From: an uncultured Eubacteriales bacterium
Lineage (GTDB): Bacteria > Bacillota > Clostridia > Oscillospirales > Acutalibacteraceae
Direction: 5' to 3'
Assembly: GCA_949296825.1 (NCBI GenBank)
Contig: CASFQZ010000028.1
Location: 1-54,037 of the forward strand
Length of the DNA: 54,037 nt
The notes under the pieces are model-generated. The model did no database searches and was not told the origin of the DNA. It saw only the letters and a program-made list of their open reading frames with translations. A program made the translations under genes and the position numbers. Position 1 is the first letter of the stretch, and each line of letters begins with the position of its first letter. Below, one piece after another: positions 47,124 to 54,037 of the stretch.

Positions 47124-47554
47124 GAGTAACCCTTGACATCAAACAGAAATGCCCATTCTTCTGGCTGCGGGGAATTCGCCGCGCCCGCATTGATAAGTGC
47201 TGCGCGAAATGCTTTATCGGTGAGGTTTACCACGAAGTCTATGACGGGACGCGCTTTAAGGAAAAGGCTCACGTGGATCTGGGACTCCCACCGGATAACA
47301 GCATAAAAGCCTATTACCTCTGCGGCTTGAGCCGCGGGTTCAAGTACGAAGACAACATTCACGTTGCCTTCGTCCCTTGCGCTGGGCAGAATATCGAAAT
47401 TGCGAATGACCGGATTCGCCTTGTGATTACTGATGCTCGCCAAATTGATTTCCAGAGCTACAAGCCGAATCCTGCGGGCGAATACACGGATGAACAGCGC
47501 ACCTGCCGCAACTGGATATTCGCCAATTACCTGTTAGACGGGATGCCGCTTTGA
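47120..47554 (+). CDS. Unknown protein of the mobile-element remnant, 144 aa
   Basis: A complete frame starting ATG in overlap with the XRE fragment's stop (ATGA). The protein is soluble, has a Cys pair CCAKC near residue 27, and shows no motif I recognise. Such genes are often found between an XRE regulator and a serine recombinase. It lacks an obvious promoter, so it is probably silent unless read from upstream sequence. Confidence 0.55.
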   Translation: MRVTLDIKQKCPFFWLRGIRRARIDKCCAKCFIGEVYHEVYDGTRFKEKAHVDLGLPPDNSIKAYYLCGLSRGFKYEDNIHVAFVPCAGQNIEIANDRIRLVITDARQIDFQSYKPNPAGEYTDEQRTCRNWIFANYLLDGMPL

Positions 47555-47613
47555 ACCGCGCTGCCCTCTATATCCGCGTTTCCACGCTGGAACAGACGCA
47601 AGAGGGCTATTCC
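47551..47613 (+). pseudogene. Serine recombinase, N-terminal stub
   Basis: Twenty-one codons, TTG start overlapping the previous TGA, read NRAALYIRVSTLEQTQEGYS. This is the start of a resolvase/invertase catalytic domain, with the nucleophile Ser in RVS. After GYS the frame loses similarity and runs into the ispE terminator, so the enzyme is gone. Confidence 0.75.
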
Positions 47614-47644
47614 GGCGGCAAACGCATTGCAGCAACGACGCAAA

Positions 47645-47686
47645 ATAAAAAAACTGCTTTTCGGAACTTTTGCCGAAAAGCAGTTT
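47645..47686 (-). terminator. Rho-independent terminator of ispE
   Basis: A perfect 14-bp stem (47651-47664 with 47673-47686) is followed on the minus strand by TTTTTTTATTTT. Confidence 0.9.
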
Positions 47687-47695
47687 TAGTATTGC

Positions 47696-48553
47696 TTAAA
47701 AAACGCCTTTTTCAGTTGGAATTGTCACAAAAGCGTCTCTGCCGCCGCGACGGATGGCGGCGGCGCAGTCCTCAGCAGTTTTTTGCTCACGAAAAACACC
47801 GTAAACCACCGAACCGCTGCCGGTCATCAGCGAAAAATCACAGCGGAACGCGCGCATAACGGATTTGATTTCCGCCCTTCCGGGCACATCCACCGCCTGT
47901 TCAAAAACATTGGCGCTTTGACGGAAAAACTCGACCAGGTCGCCGCGCAGATAAGCGTTCAGCGCCATTTCCTTCGCCGGGTGACGCACCTCCCGCAACC
48001 GGTCATAAGCGGCGTACGCTTCGGCGGTAGAAACGGAGGTTTGCGGCTTGACGCAGACAAAATACAGCATTGGCAGCTTCGGCAGCGGGGTACACAGCTC
48101 ACCAAAGTTCTGACAGAGCGCGGTACCGCCCAACAGACAGAAGGGCACGTCCGCGCCGACCTTCGCCCCCAGCTCTGTCAGCTCCCTTGCCGTCAGGGAT
48201 GCGCTGTACAGCTCGTTCAATCCGTCCAGCACTGCGGCGGCATCTGCACTGCCGCCTGCCATGCCCGCGCCGGAGGGAATCTTTTTTTTCAAATTGATAT
48301 GCACACCGCCCTCGACGCCCGTTTTTTCAAAAAACAAAACGGCGGCTTTCCACGCGGTGTTCTTGGGGTTCGCGGGGATCCCCGCAGCATCGCATCTCAT
48401 CGAAACACCCGGTGGGGTTTTCTCCAGCTCAATCGTATCATAAATACCGACGCTTTGCATGATCGTATAAATGCCATGATAACCGTTAGGGAAAATTCCG
48501 GTCAAATCCAGCAGCAGATTCAATTTCGCGGCGGCAAGTCGTTTAACTTTCAA
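47696..48553 (-). CDS. ispE: 4-diphosphocytidyl-2-C-methyl-D-erythritol kinase IspE
   Basis: A 285-aa GHMP kinase of the MEP isoprenoid pathway. It has the catalytic-type AAAKLNLLLDL (Lys10), the ATP loop PSGAGMAGGSADAAA (93-107), GADVPFCLLGG and a C-terminal MTGSGSVVYGVF. The start is a TTG at 48553 with ribosome site AGGTGA; no ATG occurs near the expected N-terminus. It is monocistronic, with its own promoter and terminator. Confidence 0.95.
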   Translation of the reverse strand: MKVKRLAAAKLNLLLDLTGIFPNGYHGIYTIMQSVGIYDTIELEKTPPGVSMRCDAAGIPANPKNTAWKAAVLFFEKTGVEGGVHINLKKKIPSGAGMAGGSADAAAVLDGLNELYSASLTARELTELGAKVGADVPFCLLGGTALCQNFGELCTPLPKLPMLYFVCVKPQTSVSTAEAYAAYDRLREVRHPAKEMALNAYLRGDLVEFFRQSANVFEQAVDVPGRAEIKSVMRAFRCDFSLMTGSGSVVYGVFREQKTAEDCAAAIRRGGRDAFVTIPTEKGVF

Positions 48554-48583
48554 GAATGCTCACCTGTTTCTCCTGTTTGTCCT

Positions 48584-48612
48584 ATGATACCACAGCACAC
48601 GCTGGCTGACAA
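48584..48612 (-). promoter_or_regulatory. Sigma-A promoter for ispE
   Basis: Minus strand -35 TTGTCA (48607-48612), 17-bp spacer, -10 TATCAT (48584-48589). Confidence 0.65.
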
Positions 48613-48633
48613 GAAAAATTTCCGCCGTTCTTC

Positions 48634-48661
48634 TTGAAAAATCGACCGGACCTGCTATAAT
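48634..48661 (+). promoter_or_regulatory. Sigma-A promoter for the PHP phosphatase-ABC exporter operon
   Basis: -35 TTGAAA (48634-48639), 16-bp spacer, perfect -10 TATAAT (48656-48661). It is divergent from the ispE promoter. Confidence 0.75.
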
Positions 48662-48687
48662 GTTAGGGACAGAGAGGAGCGAGAATC

Positions 48688-49503
48688 TTGAGCAACAGCT
48701 GTTTAATCGACACCCACGTCCATTCCGATAATTCGCCGGACGGGCATCATTCCTGTATGTTTCTTTGCGAACAAGCCGCAGCGCAGGGGATGCGCGCCAT
48801 TGCCATCACCGACCATTGTGAAACCGATACCTACAGAACGGAACATTACGACCGCTCCACTATGCAGTCCTATTTAGAGATTCTAAAAGCCAAAACCTCT
48901 TTTACCGGCAAGCTGATTGTGCTGCGAGGCATCGAGCTGGGGCAGCCCGCTTACGATCTGCCGCAGGCGGAAAAAATCATCCAACGGCAGGAATACGACA
49001 TCGTCATCGGTTCTATCCATAACCTGCGCGGCCGGCAGGATTTTTACTTTATGAAAAGCTTCACAGAGCAGGAAGCCTACGATATGATGGAGGAATATCT
49101 GAACGAGCTGCTGATTATGACCGAATGGGGCAAGTTTGATACACTGGCGCATCTGACCTATCCGCTGCGGTATTTTTACAAGCAAAACAATATCCACGTC
49201 GATATGAGCCGTTTTACCAAGAAAACCGACGAGCTGCTGTCGCTGCTGGCAGAAAAGGAAAAAGCGTTGGAAATCAACACCGCCGGACTGCGGCAGCCGA
49301 TCCACGCGCTGTCCCCGGAAACGGAGCTGGTTCGCCGATTTCACGAACTGGGCGGAAAATACATTACCTTCGGCTCCGACGCCCATTTTGCCGAGGATAT
49401 CGCAAAAGGGCTGGCAGAAGCACGGGAAACCGCCCTTGCCGCCGGATTTGACCGCTGCGTTTTTTATCAGAATCGCCATCCGATGGAAATTCCGCTGAAT
49501 TGA
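48688..49503 (+). CDS. PHP-family histidinol phosphatase-like phosphoesterase
   Basis: A 271-aa PHP-domain metalloenzyme. Metal-binding motifs are THVHSDNSPDG, AITDHCETD, GIELGQ, IGSIHN and the late FGSDAH. Length and motifs fit HisJ/HisK-type histidinol phosphatases, which make L-histidinol, but no other his genes are near and related PHP phosphoesterases are common. The start is a TTG at 48688 with ribosome site AGAGGAG. The ABC exporter gene follows after 10 nt. Confidence 0.87.
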   Translation: MSNSCLIDTHVHSDNSPDGHHSCMFLCEQAAAQGMRAIAITDHCETDTYRTEHYDRSTMQSYLEILKAKTSFTGKLIVLRGIELGQPAYDLPQAEKIIQRQEYDIVIGSIHNLRGRQDFYFMKSFTEQEAYDMMEEYLNELLIMTEWGKFDTLAHLTYPLRYFYKQNNIHVDMSRFTKKTDELLSLLAEKEKALEINTAGLRQPIHALSPETELVRRFHELGGKYITFGSDAHFAEDIAKGLAEARETALAAGFDRCVFYQNRHPMEIPLN

Positions 49504-49513
49504 GGGAAAAAGC

Positions 49514-51250
49514 ATGGTCAAAACTCTTTCGCGCCTGCTTCGCATGGCAAAGCCCTGGCGTAAGAATCAACTTCTAACGGTTTTCTCCCTGTTGTTGGCG
49601 GCGCTTCTGAATCTGGTCACGCCGGAAATTGTGCGGCGGTTGACCGCCCTGCTGGAAACGCCGGACACCTTAAGCGGCGGAATTATCCTGACTTTCAGTC
49701 TTCTTTTGCTGTTTTCCTATCTACTGCGCGCCTTTTTCCGTTTTTTGGCGCTGTGGCAGGCGCATATTGGCGCGTGGAATTTTGTGGGCGAGATGATGAG
49801 CCGCACTTATGAAAAATTACAGAAGCTGTCCTTGAAATTTTACAGCGACAAACAAACCGGCGAAATCATGAGCCGCGCCATCAACGACAATCGCAATCTG
49901 GAGCAACTGTTTGCCCACGCGCTGCCGGATCTGGCGTCCAATATACTGATCGTACTGGGCGTCAGCGTCATGATTTTTTTGATCAACCCGGCGCTGGCGG
50001 CGCTGACGCTGATCCCCGTGCCCTTTGTTTTGTGGGCAAGCACACTGTTTTCCAAAAAAATCGCGCCGTTGTTCCGGCGCAATCAGGAAGTACTGGGCGA
50101 GGTCAACGCCGAGATGCAGGACCATATTTCCGGAATCAAGGAAATCCAAGCCTTTGCCAAAGAAGAGCCGACCTTTGAAAAAATGAAGGACGAATGCCGC
50201 CGCTATGCCTCTGTCAATATCAAAGCCAATTTTGCCAACGCATTGTTTACTCCGTCCATTGAGTTTTTAACTTCAATGGGTACAATTATCGTCATGGGCA
50301 TCGGCGGGGTGCTGGCGATGCACGGACAGATGGCTGGCTCGGATATCGTCGGTTTTTTCATGTACCTTTCACTGTTTTACCAACCGCTGCAAACCTTTTC
50401 GCGCATTGCGGAGGATATCCAAAACGGTCTCGCCGGTGCAAACCGGGTTCTGGCGATTCTGGACACGCAATCGGATGTCAAGCAAGCGCCCGACGCGGTC
50501 GAAGCGCCGAAGGGCAAAGGCGACGTCGAATTCCGCGCAGTCTGCTTCTCCTACCGGGAGGGCGAACCGGTGCTTGATCATATTTCCTTCCACGCAAAGC
50601 CGGGACAAATGATCGCTTTTGTCGGCGCGACCGGCGCGGGAAAAACCACGCTGGTATCGCTACTGGAACGGTTTTATGACCCGGACGAGGGCGCGGTGCT
50701 GCTGGACGGTCAGGACATCAAAGCCCTGACGCTGCACTCGTTGCGGGAAAACCTTTCCATTGTTTTGCAGGATGTATTCCTATTCAACGGCAGCATCTAC
50801 GACAATATCGCCTATGGCAGAGACAACGCCAAAGAAGAGGATGTTTATGCGGCGGCAAAAGCTGCCCGGGCAGACGAATTTATCCGCGCTATGCCCGAAG
50901 GATACCGCACCAGGATCGGCGAGCGGGGAGCGCGGCTGTCCGGCGGGCAGAAACAGCGCATTGCCATCGCCCGGGCGATTTTGCGCGATACACCGGTACT
51001 GATTCTGGATGAAGCAACCTCCGCCGTAGACAATGAAACGGAGGAGCAGATTCGGGAAGCTATCCGCGCGGCCGCCAGTGACCGAACCGTGCTGGTCATT
51101 GCCCATCGGCTCAGCACCGTACGCGACGCCGACCGCATTCTGGTGCTCGACAACGGCAAAATCGCCGAAGATGGCACCCACGAACAGCTTTTGACGCAAA
51201 ACGGCATTTACGCCAACCTCTGCCGTATTCACCCTGATTCCATTGAATAA
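49514..51250 (+). CDS. ABC exporter, fused permease and ATPase
   Basis: A 578-aa half-transporter of the MsbA/LmrA type: six transmembrane helices (residues 1-320) and one ATPase domain. Visible motifs are Walker A GATGAGKTT (near 370), the signature LSGGQKQRIAIARAIL (near 474), Walker B VLILDEATS and the H-loop AHRLS. It should work as a homodimer exporting lipids, peptides or drugs. No partner half-transporter is adjacent. An IS remnant lies 24 nt after the stop, so its original terminator may have been displaced. Confidence 0.93.
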   Translation: MVKTLSRLLRMAKPWRKNQLLTVFSLLLAALLNLVTPEIVRRLTALLETPDTLSGGIILTFSLLLLFSYLLRAFFRFLALWQAHIGAWNFVGEMMSRTYEKLQKLSLKFYSDKQTGEIMSRAINDNRNLEQLFAHALPDLASNILIVLGVSVMIFLINPALAALTLIPVPFVLWASTLFSKKIAPLFRRNQEVLGEVNAEMQDHISGIKEIQAFAKEEPTFEKMKDECRRYASVNIKANFANALFTPSIEFLTSMGTIIVMGIGGVLAMHGQMAGSDIVGFFMYLSLFYQPLQTFSRIAEDIQNGLAGANRVLAILDTQSDVKQAPDAVEAPKGKGDVEFRAVCFSYREGEPVLDHISFHAKPGQMIAFVGATGAGKTTLVSLLERFYDPDEGAVLLDGQDIKALTLHSLRENLSIVLQDVFLFNGSIYDNIAYGRDNAKEEDVYAAAKAARADEFIRAMPEGYRTRIGERGARLSGGQKQRIAIARAILRDTPVLILDEATSAVDNETEEQIREAIRAAASDRTVLVIAHRLSTVRDADRILVLDNGKIAEDGTHEQLLTQNGIYANLCRIHPDSIE

Positions 51251-51300
51251 AATTACAGCCGAGAGGGATTTATTGAAATTCTCCCCTTTTGTTAGACAAT

Positions 51301-51438
51301 GTACTGTATTTGCAGAAATTTACGTCAGTTGAACACTTCATTTCTGAGCTTACGAAATACATATACTGGTACAACAAGCGCATCAAGCTTAAGCTTGATG
51401 GACTATCTCCTGTTGAATACAGACGCAAGGCTGCATAA
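51301..51438 (+). pseudogene. IS3-family transposase, C-terminal fragment
   Basis: The frame ending at 51438 encodes KYIYWYNKRIKLKLDGLSP followed by VEYRRKAA, the conserved C-terminus of IS3/IS150 OrfB transposases (DDE integrase fold). Everything upstream, including the catalytic DD residues, is missing. Confidence 0.85.
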
Positions 51439-51440
51439 CA

Positions 51441-51470
51441 AAAGCGACCAAGATCGCTCTTAGTCGCTTT
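51441..51470. repeat. Hairpin inside the IS remnant
   Basis: The stem AAAGCGAC/GTCGCTTT, extended inward by AAGA/TCTT, lies between the transposase stop and the right inverted repeat. There is no T-run beside it on the + strand. It may terminate or insulate transcription. Confidence 0.5.
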
Positions 51471-51518
51471 GCATATTTATTCTTCTTACTCTTTGTCTAA
51501 CTTCTTGGGGTCAGTTCA

Positions 51519-52238
51519 TTATCTTTCCTCCCGGCTGTTTTTAATGGTTTTCAACTCTTCCGCGGTCAATGGGCGGTACTGCCCTTCCGCAAGGCTTTCA
51601 TCAAGAAAAACGCCGCCGATGGCAACCCGCCGCAGCGTTACAACCCGATTGCCCGACTGCGCAAACATCCGCTTGATCTGATGATACAGCCCCTGGCGCA
51701 GGGTGATTTCATACAGCAGATTTTTTTCATCCAAAAGCCGCAGCGTTACGCCCATCAGCTGCTGCCCGTCCAACACCATACCCTCTTCCATCTGATGCTG
51801 CTCCTGCGTACTGACCAGCCGCTCGGCGGTCAGCCGGTAAATCTTCGGCACATGATGTTTCGGCGACAAAATATCGTGGGCGAAGCCGCCGTCGTCGGTT
51901 AAAAGTAAAAAGCCTGTGGTATCCTTGTCCAGCCGTCCGGCGGGAAAAAGCCCCCGGCGCTGCCATGCCGGGTCCAAAAGCTCCAGAACGGTCCTTTCCT
52001 TGCCGTCTTTCGTCGCACTGACAAATCCCGCCGGTTTATTGAGCATCAAATAACTGAACGTTTCATAAAACAAGCGTTTGCCGTTGATCTCAACAATCTG
52101 CCGTTCGGGATCCAGCTTCTGATCGGCGGACTGCACCAAAGAGCCGTCCAATCGGACAGCTCCTCTTTTAACCAACTCTTTGACTTCCCGCCGGGAATAT
52201 TCCGTGCGGGAAGCAATGATTTTATCCAGTCTCTCCAT
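51519..52238 (-). CDS. rsuA: 16S rRNA pseudouridine synthase, RsuA family
   Basis: A 239-aa enzyme with an N-terminal S4 RNA-binding domain (MERLDKIIASRTEYSRREVK) and a pseudouridine synthase domain whose catalytic Asp lies in AGRLDKDTTGFLLLT. Length and motifs fit RsuA (U516 of 16S rRNA); RluB/RluF paralogues are hard to exclude. The ATG at 52238 is chosen for the GGGGAG ribosome site and the canonical S4 start, rather than an earlier in-frame start. It overlaps the upstream DUF4830 gene by 17 nt. Its TAA lies in the target duplication of the IS remnant, so the gene is intact. Confidence 0.92.
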   Translation of the reverse strand: MERLDKIIASRTEYSRREVKELVKRGAVRLDGSLVQSADQKLDPERQIVEINGKRLFYETFSYLMLNKPAGFVSATKDGKERTVLELLDPAWQRRGLFPAGRLDKDTTGFLLLTDDGGFAHDILSPKHHVPKIYRLTAERLVSTQEQHQMEEGMVLDGQQLMGVTLRLLDEKNLLYEITLRQGLYHQIKRMFAQSGNRVVTLRRVAIGGVFLDESLAEGQYRPLTAEELKTIKNSREER

Positions 52239-52761
52239 TGACACTCCCCGCTGATTCCGGCGAAAATCCATGCATAAAGCCGTTTTCCGCCACACAGCAT
52301 ACGTCGCCGCCAATCACAACGCCGTCCGTGATCAGAAGATGCAGGCGCATATCCCCGGTATCTTCGTGACCGGGATAATTGGTCAGCTCATACACCCAGC
52401 GCTTGACCCGCTCGCCCTGGTAGGGGGTCAGATCCAGCCCCTGCTCTTTTTGCAGCGCGTTGTATGTTTCATATACCTCGTCAAAGCTTTCCGGAACAAT
52501 CACTTCTGCGATCTCCACCGGGTCTTCCCGCACCTGCCAGCCAAATTGCTCAATAAACGCCAGCCGCTCTCCGGCGTCCGCTGCGTTATAGGAAATTTCG
52601 CCGGACGCTGCGGCGCTCTGGTCGGGCGCGGTGGTCCCCTGCGGATCGGAACCGTTCGGCTCCAGCTGTGAACAGACCACAAAGCCCAGCACCAGAAGCA
52701 GTAAAATCAGGATGACGGCGATTCCCTTTGCTTTCGGCGATTTTACGGAACAAACAAACAT
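52222..52761 (-). CDS. DUF4830 domain membrane protein
   Basis: A 179-aa protein with a short cytoplasmic start, one transmembrane helix (about residues 14-32), a Ser/Ala/Thr linker and a DUF4830-like domain (FIEQFGWQVREDPVEIAEV, PESFDEVYETYNALQKEQG). In other Clostridia such genes also accompany rsuA-type genes. The ATG at 52761 is preferred; a GTG three codons earlier is possible and the ribosome site is weak. Function unknown; the topology suggests an outside domain. Confidence 0.8.
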   Translation of the reverse strand: MFVCSVKSPKAKGIAVILILLLLVLGFVVCSQLEPNGSDPQGTTAPDQSAAASGEISYNAADAGERLAFIEQFGWQVREDPVEIAEVIVPESFDEVYETYNALQKEQGLDLTPYQGERVKRWVYELTNYPGHEDTGDMRLHLLITDGVVIGGDVCCVAENGFMHGFSPESAGSVNGETG

Positions 52762-52847
52762 CAAGCACACCCGCTTCCCAAACAGTCACAGCGCTTTGCT
52801 GCGTTTCTGTTGCATTCTATGCGCGGGCGAACGGGGTTAGACCAAAG

Positions 52848-52870
52848 AAGCGGCAAGTTTCCCTGCCGCT
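52848..52870 (-). terminator. Weak hairpin after the coiled-coil gene
   Basis: The stem AGCGGCA/TGCCGCT with a 7-nt loop on the minus strand is followed by TCTTTGG, with little T-run. It may end the rsmD-coaD transcript partly. Confidence 0.45.
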
Positions 52871-52879
52871 CCCGTTTGT

Positions 52880-53425
52880 TTATTGATTTTTAGCGACCGC
52901 GCGGCGGATCTGCTCGCGGGCGGCGCGGATATCCTTGACGCTCTTGCTCATTTCATCCATCGCGGTGGAAAGGATCTCATCGCTGTCATTCATAATGGAA
53001 TCCACAAAATCAGTGGCGCTGGCACGCATATCGTGCGACCATTTTTCCGCGTTTTCGGTGATGGTCTGCGCCTCGTCCCGCGCGTGGGTGATCATGTCAT
53101 CCGACTGCGCCTTCGCCTGAGAAATGATATCGGCAGCTGCCGCTTTTGCGCGTTTGATAATTTCCGTTTCTTCTACCAAACGTGCAGCTTCTGCATTGGC
53201 GTCGGCAATGATCTCCTCGCCCTTCTGGTTGGCGCGTTCAATAATTTCCTTTCGGTCATTGGCGATTTTGCGCGCCTGAATCAGCTCGTGCGGCATTTGC
53301 AGCCGGATTTCCTGAACGACCTCCAGAATCGAATCCTTATCGACTTTGATTTTACCTCCGCCCAGGGTGGTTTTACTCTCTTCGAGAATATCTTCGATCT
53401 GTTCCAGTAAGCTTTCGATGCCCAT
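52880..53425 (-). CDS. Coiled-coil protein (ATP synthase B/DivIVA-like)
   Basis: A 181-aa, almost entirely helical, Ala/Glu/Lys-rich protein with heptad-like repeats between about residues 50 and 150 (RANQKGEEIIADANAEAARL). It has no signal peptide or membrane helix. Similar proteins are annotated as ATPase or ATP-synthase-B-like on coiled-coil similarity only and lie beside coaD in many Clostridia. A structural or scaffold role is more likely than an ATPase: no P-loop is present. It is 44 nt after coaD. Confidence 0.82.
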   Translation of the reverse strand: MGIESLLEQIEDILEESKTTLGGGKIKVDKDSILEVVQEIRLQMPHELIQARKIANDRKEIIERANQKGEEIIADANAEAARLVEETEIIKRAKAAAADIISQAKAQSDDMITHARDEAQTITENAEKWSHDMRASATDFVDSIMNDSDEILSTAMDEMSKSVKDIRAAREQIRRAVAKNQ

Positions 53426-53469
53426 TCGTTACCATCCTTCCTTTTACTTGCGCGGCTTAGCCGCAAACT

Positions 53470-53973
53470 TTATTTTTCTGTTTTCCCGGCCCGGCGAATA
53501 CGCGCTTCAATATCACCTAAAATTTCGGGAGAAACAAATTTGCTGATATCTCCGCCCAGCTCGCAAACCTGCTTGACGGCGCTGGAGCTTAGAAACATAT
53601 ACTCCGAGCTGGTGGTAATGAAGATGGTTTCCACCTCCGGCGCAAGACTCTTATTGGTCAGCGCCTGCTGAAATTCATCCTCAAAATCCGACACCGCCCG
53701 CAGTCCTTTTACAATGGCGCAAGCGCCGACTTTTCTGGCATAATCCGCCAGAAGTCCGTCGGAAAAATCCACCGTAACATTGGCAAGATCCCCGGTACAG
53801 CGACGAATAAAATCCGCCCGCTCCTCGGCGGTGAAGCAATTGGTGTTTTTCTTGCGGTAATTTGTCATCACAACCACGATCACCTGGTCAAAAACAGCGG
53901 CAGTGCGCCGAATAATATCCAGATGCCCCAGCGTAACCGGATCAAAACTGCCGGGACAGACTACGGTTTTCAT
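53470..53973 (-). CDS. coaD: Phosphopantetheine adenylyltransferase
   Basis: A 167-aa nucleotidyltransferase catalysing the penultimate step of coenzyme A synthesis. It has the TxGH motif in PGSFDPVTLGHLDI (His17), KGLRAVSDFEDE and the FLSSSAVKQV loop (the SSS equivalent of ISSTxxR). Length matches the family. Its ATG overlaps the stop of the upstream partial rsmD (ATGA), the usual clostridial arrangement. Confidence 0.97.
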   Translation of the reverse strand: MKTVVCPGSFDPVTLGHLDIIRRTAAVFDQVIVVVMTNYRKKNTNCFTAEERADFIRRCTGDLANVTVDFSDGLLADYARKVGACAIVKGLRAVSDFEDEFQQALTNKSLAPEVETIFITTSSEYMFLSSSAVKQVCELGGDISKFVSPEILGDIEARIRRAGKTEK

Positions 53974-54037
53974 ACTTTACCGTCCCCCCTGTGGTATATC
54001 GTGATCAAAATGTGCCCGTAGCGATATTGGCGGTACA
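53970..54037 (-). CDS. rsmD: RsmD C-terminal end (16S rRNA guanine966-N2-methyltransferase), partial
   Basis: The last 21 codons and stop of a gene entering from the right edge, reading YRQYRYGHILITIYHRGDGKV. The RYG..-ILITIY pattern matches RsmD C-termini, and rsmD directly precedes coaD in most Firmicutes. Only the end is visible, so the assignment leans on context. Confidence 0.62.
   Translation of the reverse strand, partial: YRQYRYGHILITIYHRGDGKV

Larger units (their letters stand above)
46848..47613 (+). mobile_element. Remnant of an integrated element (XRE regulator - unknown - serine recombinase)
   Basis: Three same-strand reading frames with overlapping stops and starts: a headless XRE regulator, a 144-aa unknown protein and the first 21 codons of a serine recombinase. 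Both ends are abrupt. The left end meets the middle of a dockerin repeat and the right end meets the terminator region of ispE. The gene order is typical of integrative elements and prophages of Clostridia. This appears to be the residue of a large deletion. Confidence 0.65.
51274..51518 (+). mobile_element. IS3-family (IS150-like) remnant, 245 bp, MITE-like
   Basis: The two ends are 26-bp imperfect inverted repeats (51274-51299 and 51493-51518) sharing TGAA, CCCC and GTTAGACAA at the same positions. The element is flanked on both sides by TTAT (51270-51273 and 51519-51522), a 4-bp target duplication. Inside remain the last 45 codons of a transposase and a hairpin. The element thus has both termini but an internal deletion, and inserted exactly at the end of the pseudouridine synthase gene, whose stop codon lies in the target duplication. 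Confidence 0.82.

Noticed and set aside
46848-47613. Inverted hexamers GCCCTC/GAGGGC near the two ends of the element remnant as attachment sites
   Set aside because: Six bases is too short to separate from chance, and the true ends of the element are lost.
48688-49503. Naming the PHP phosphatase hisJ/hisK outright
   Set aside because: The motifs fit, but no histidine biosynthesis genes are nearby and related PHP phosphoesterases have other substrates, so no symbol was given.

Overview
The window reads as chromosomal DNA of an anaerobic, spore-forming, meso-diaminopimelate Gram-positive of the class Clostridia, most like gut Oscillospiraceae/Ruminococcaceae. Grounds: a germination protease gene (gpr), a Firmicutes-type division and cell-wall (dcw) cluster with a PASTA penicillin-binding protein, a DNPR motif in MurE, a small clostridial ferredoxin:thioredoxin reductase-like protein, a type I dockerin fragment, many glycoside hydrolases, sigma-A promoters with 16-18 bp spacers, and frequent GTG/TTG starts. 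This placement is inference from gene content. No rRNA, tRNA or CRISPR array was found.

Layout. 1-4593 (-): a very large secreted protein, cut by the left edge, joining an N-terminal phosphodiester glycosidase (NAGPA-like) to a C-terminal purple-acid-phosphatase-like metallophosphoesterase, with a long structured 5' leader. 4997-10929 (-): one probable operon of lipoprotein, araD, dnaE and a patatin-like lipase. 11099-17377 (+): a glycan region with a GH2 beta-galactosidase-like enzyme, a GNAT-GH78 rhamnosidase fusion, and a Vat/XAT-type acyltransferase whose start overlaps the rhamnosidase stop. 17478-19193: a small membrane protein, rpsT, gpr and another small membrane protein. 19196-22731 (-): a DUF2079 membrane protein and a second GH2 enzyme. 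22891-24804 (+): a zinc-ribbon membrane protein and an esterase. 24861-29073 (-): a FeoA-FeoB fusion and typA. 29250-29999 (+): a DUF896 protein, thioredoxin and an FTR-like protein. 30058-32192 (-): a HAD phosphatase, acyl carrier protein and ftsZ.

32378-45582 (-) is the dcw operon in the order mraZ, rsmH, ftsL, pbpB/spoVD-like, murE, murF, mraY, ftsW, murG, murA, ftsQ. It runs from one strong promoter; murB, murC, murD and ftsA are absent here. Between mraZ and ispE (45842-47690) lies a scar: the C-terminal part of a dockerin protein abuts a headless XRE regulator, followed by an unknown gene and a 21-codon stub of a serine recombinase. 47696-51250 holds ispE and, divergently, a PHP phosphatase with an ABC exporter. 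A 245-bp IS3-family remnant with terminal inverted repeats and a 4-bp target duplication sits between the exporter and the rsuA-type pseudouridine synthase. The right end (-) carries the partial rsmD end, coaD, a coiled-coil protein, a DUF4830 protein and rsuA.

The genes suggest a gut glycan forager: secreted phosphodiester-glycan attack, galactoside, glucuronide/galactoside and rhamnoside hydrolysis, L-ribulose-5-phosphate metabolism and ferrous iron uptake, set among housekeeping and wall-synthesis genes. The most unusual signals are the NAGPA-phosphatase fusion, the GNAT-rhamnosidase fusion coupled to an acyltransferase, the thioredoxin/FTR pair, and the two mobile-element scars.
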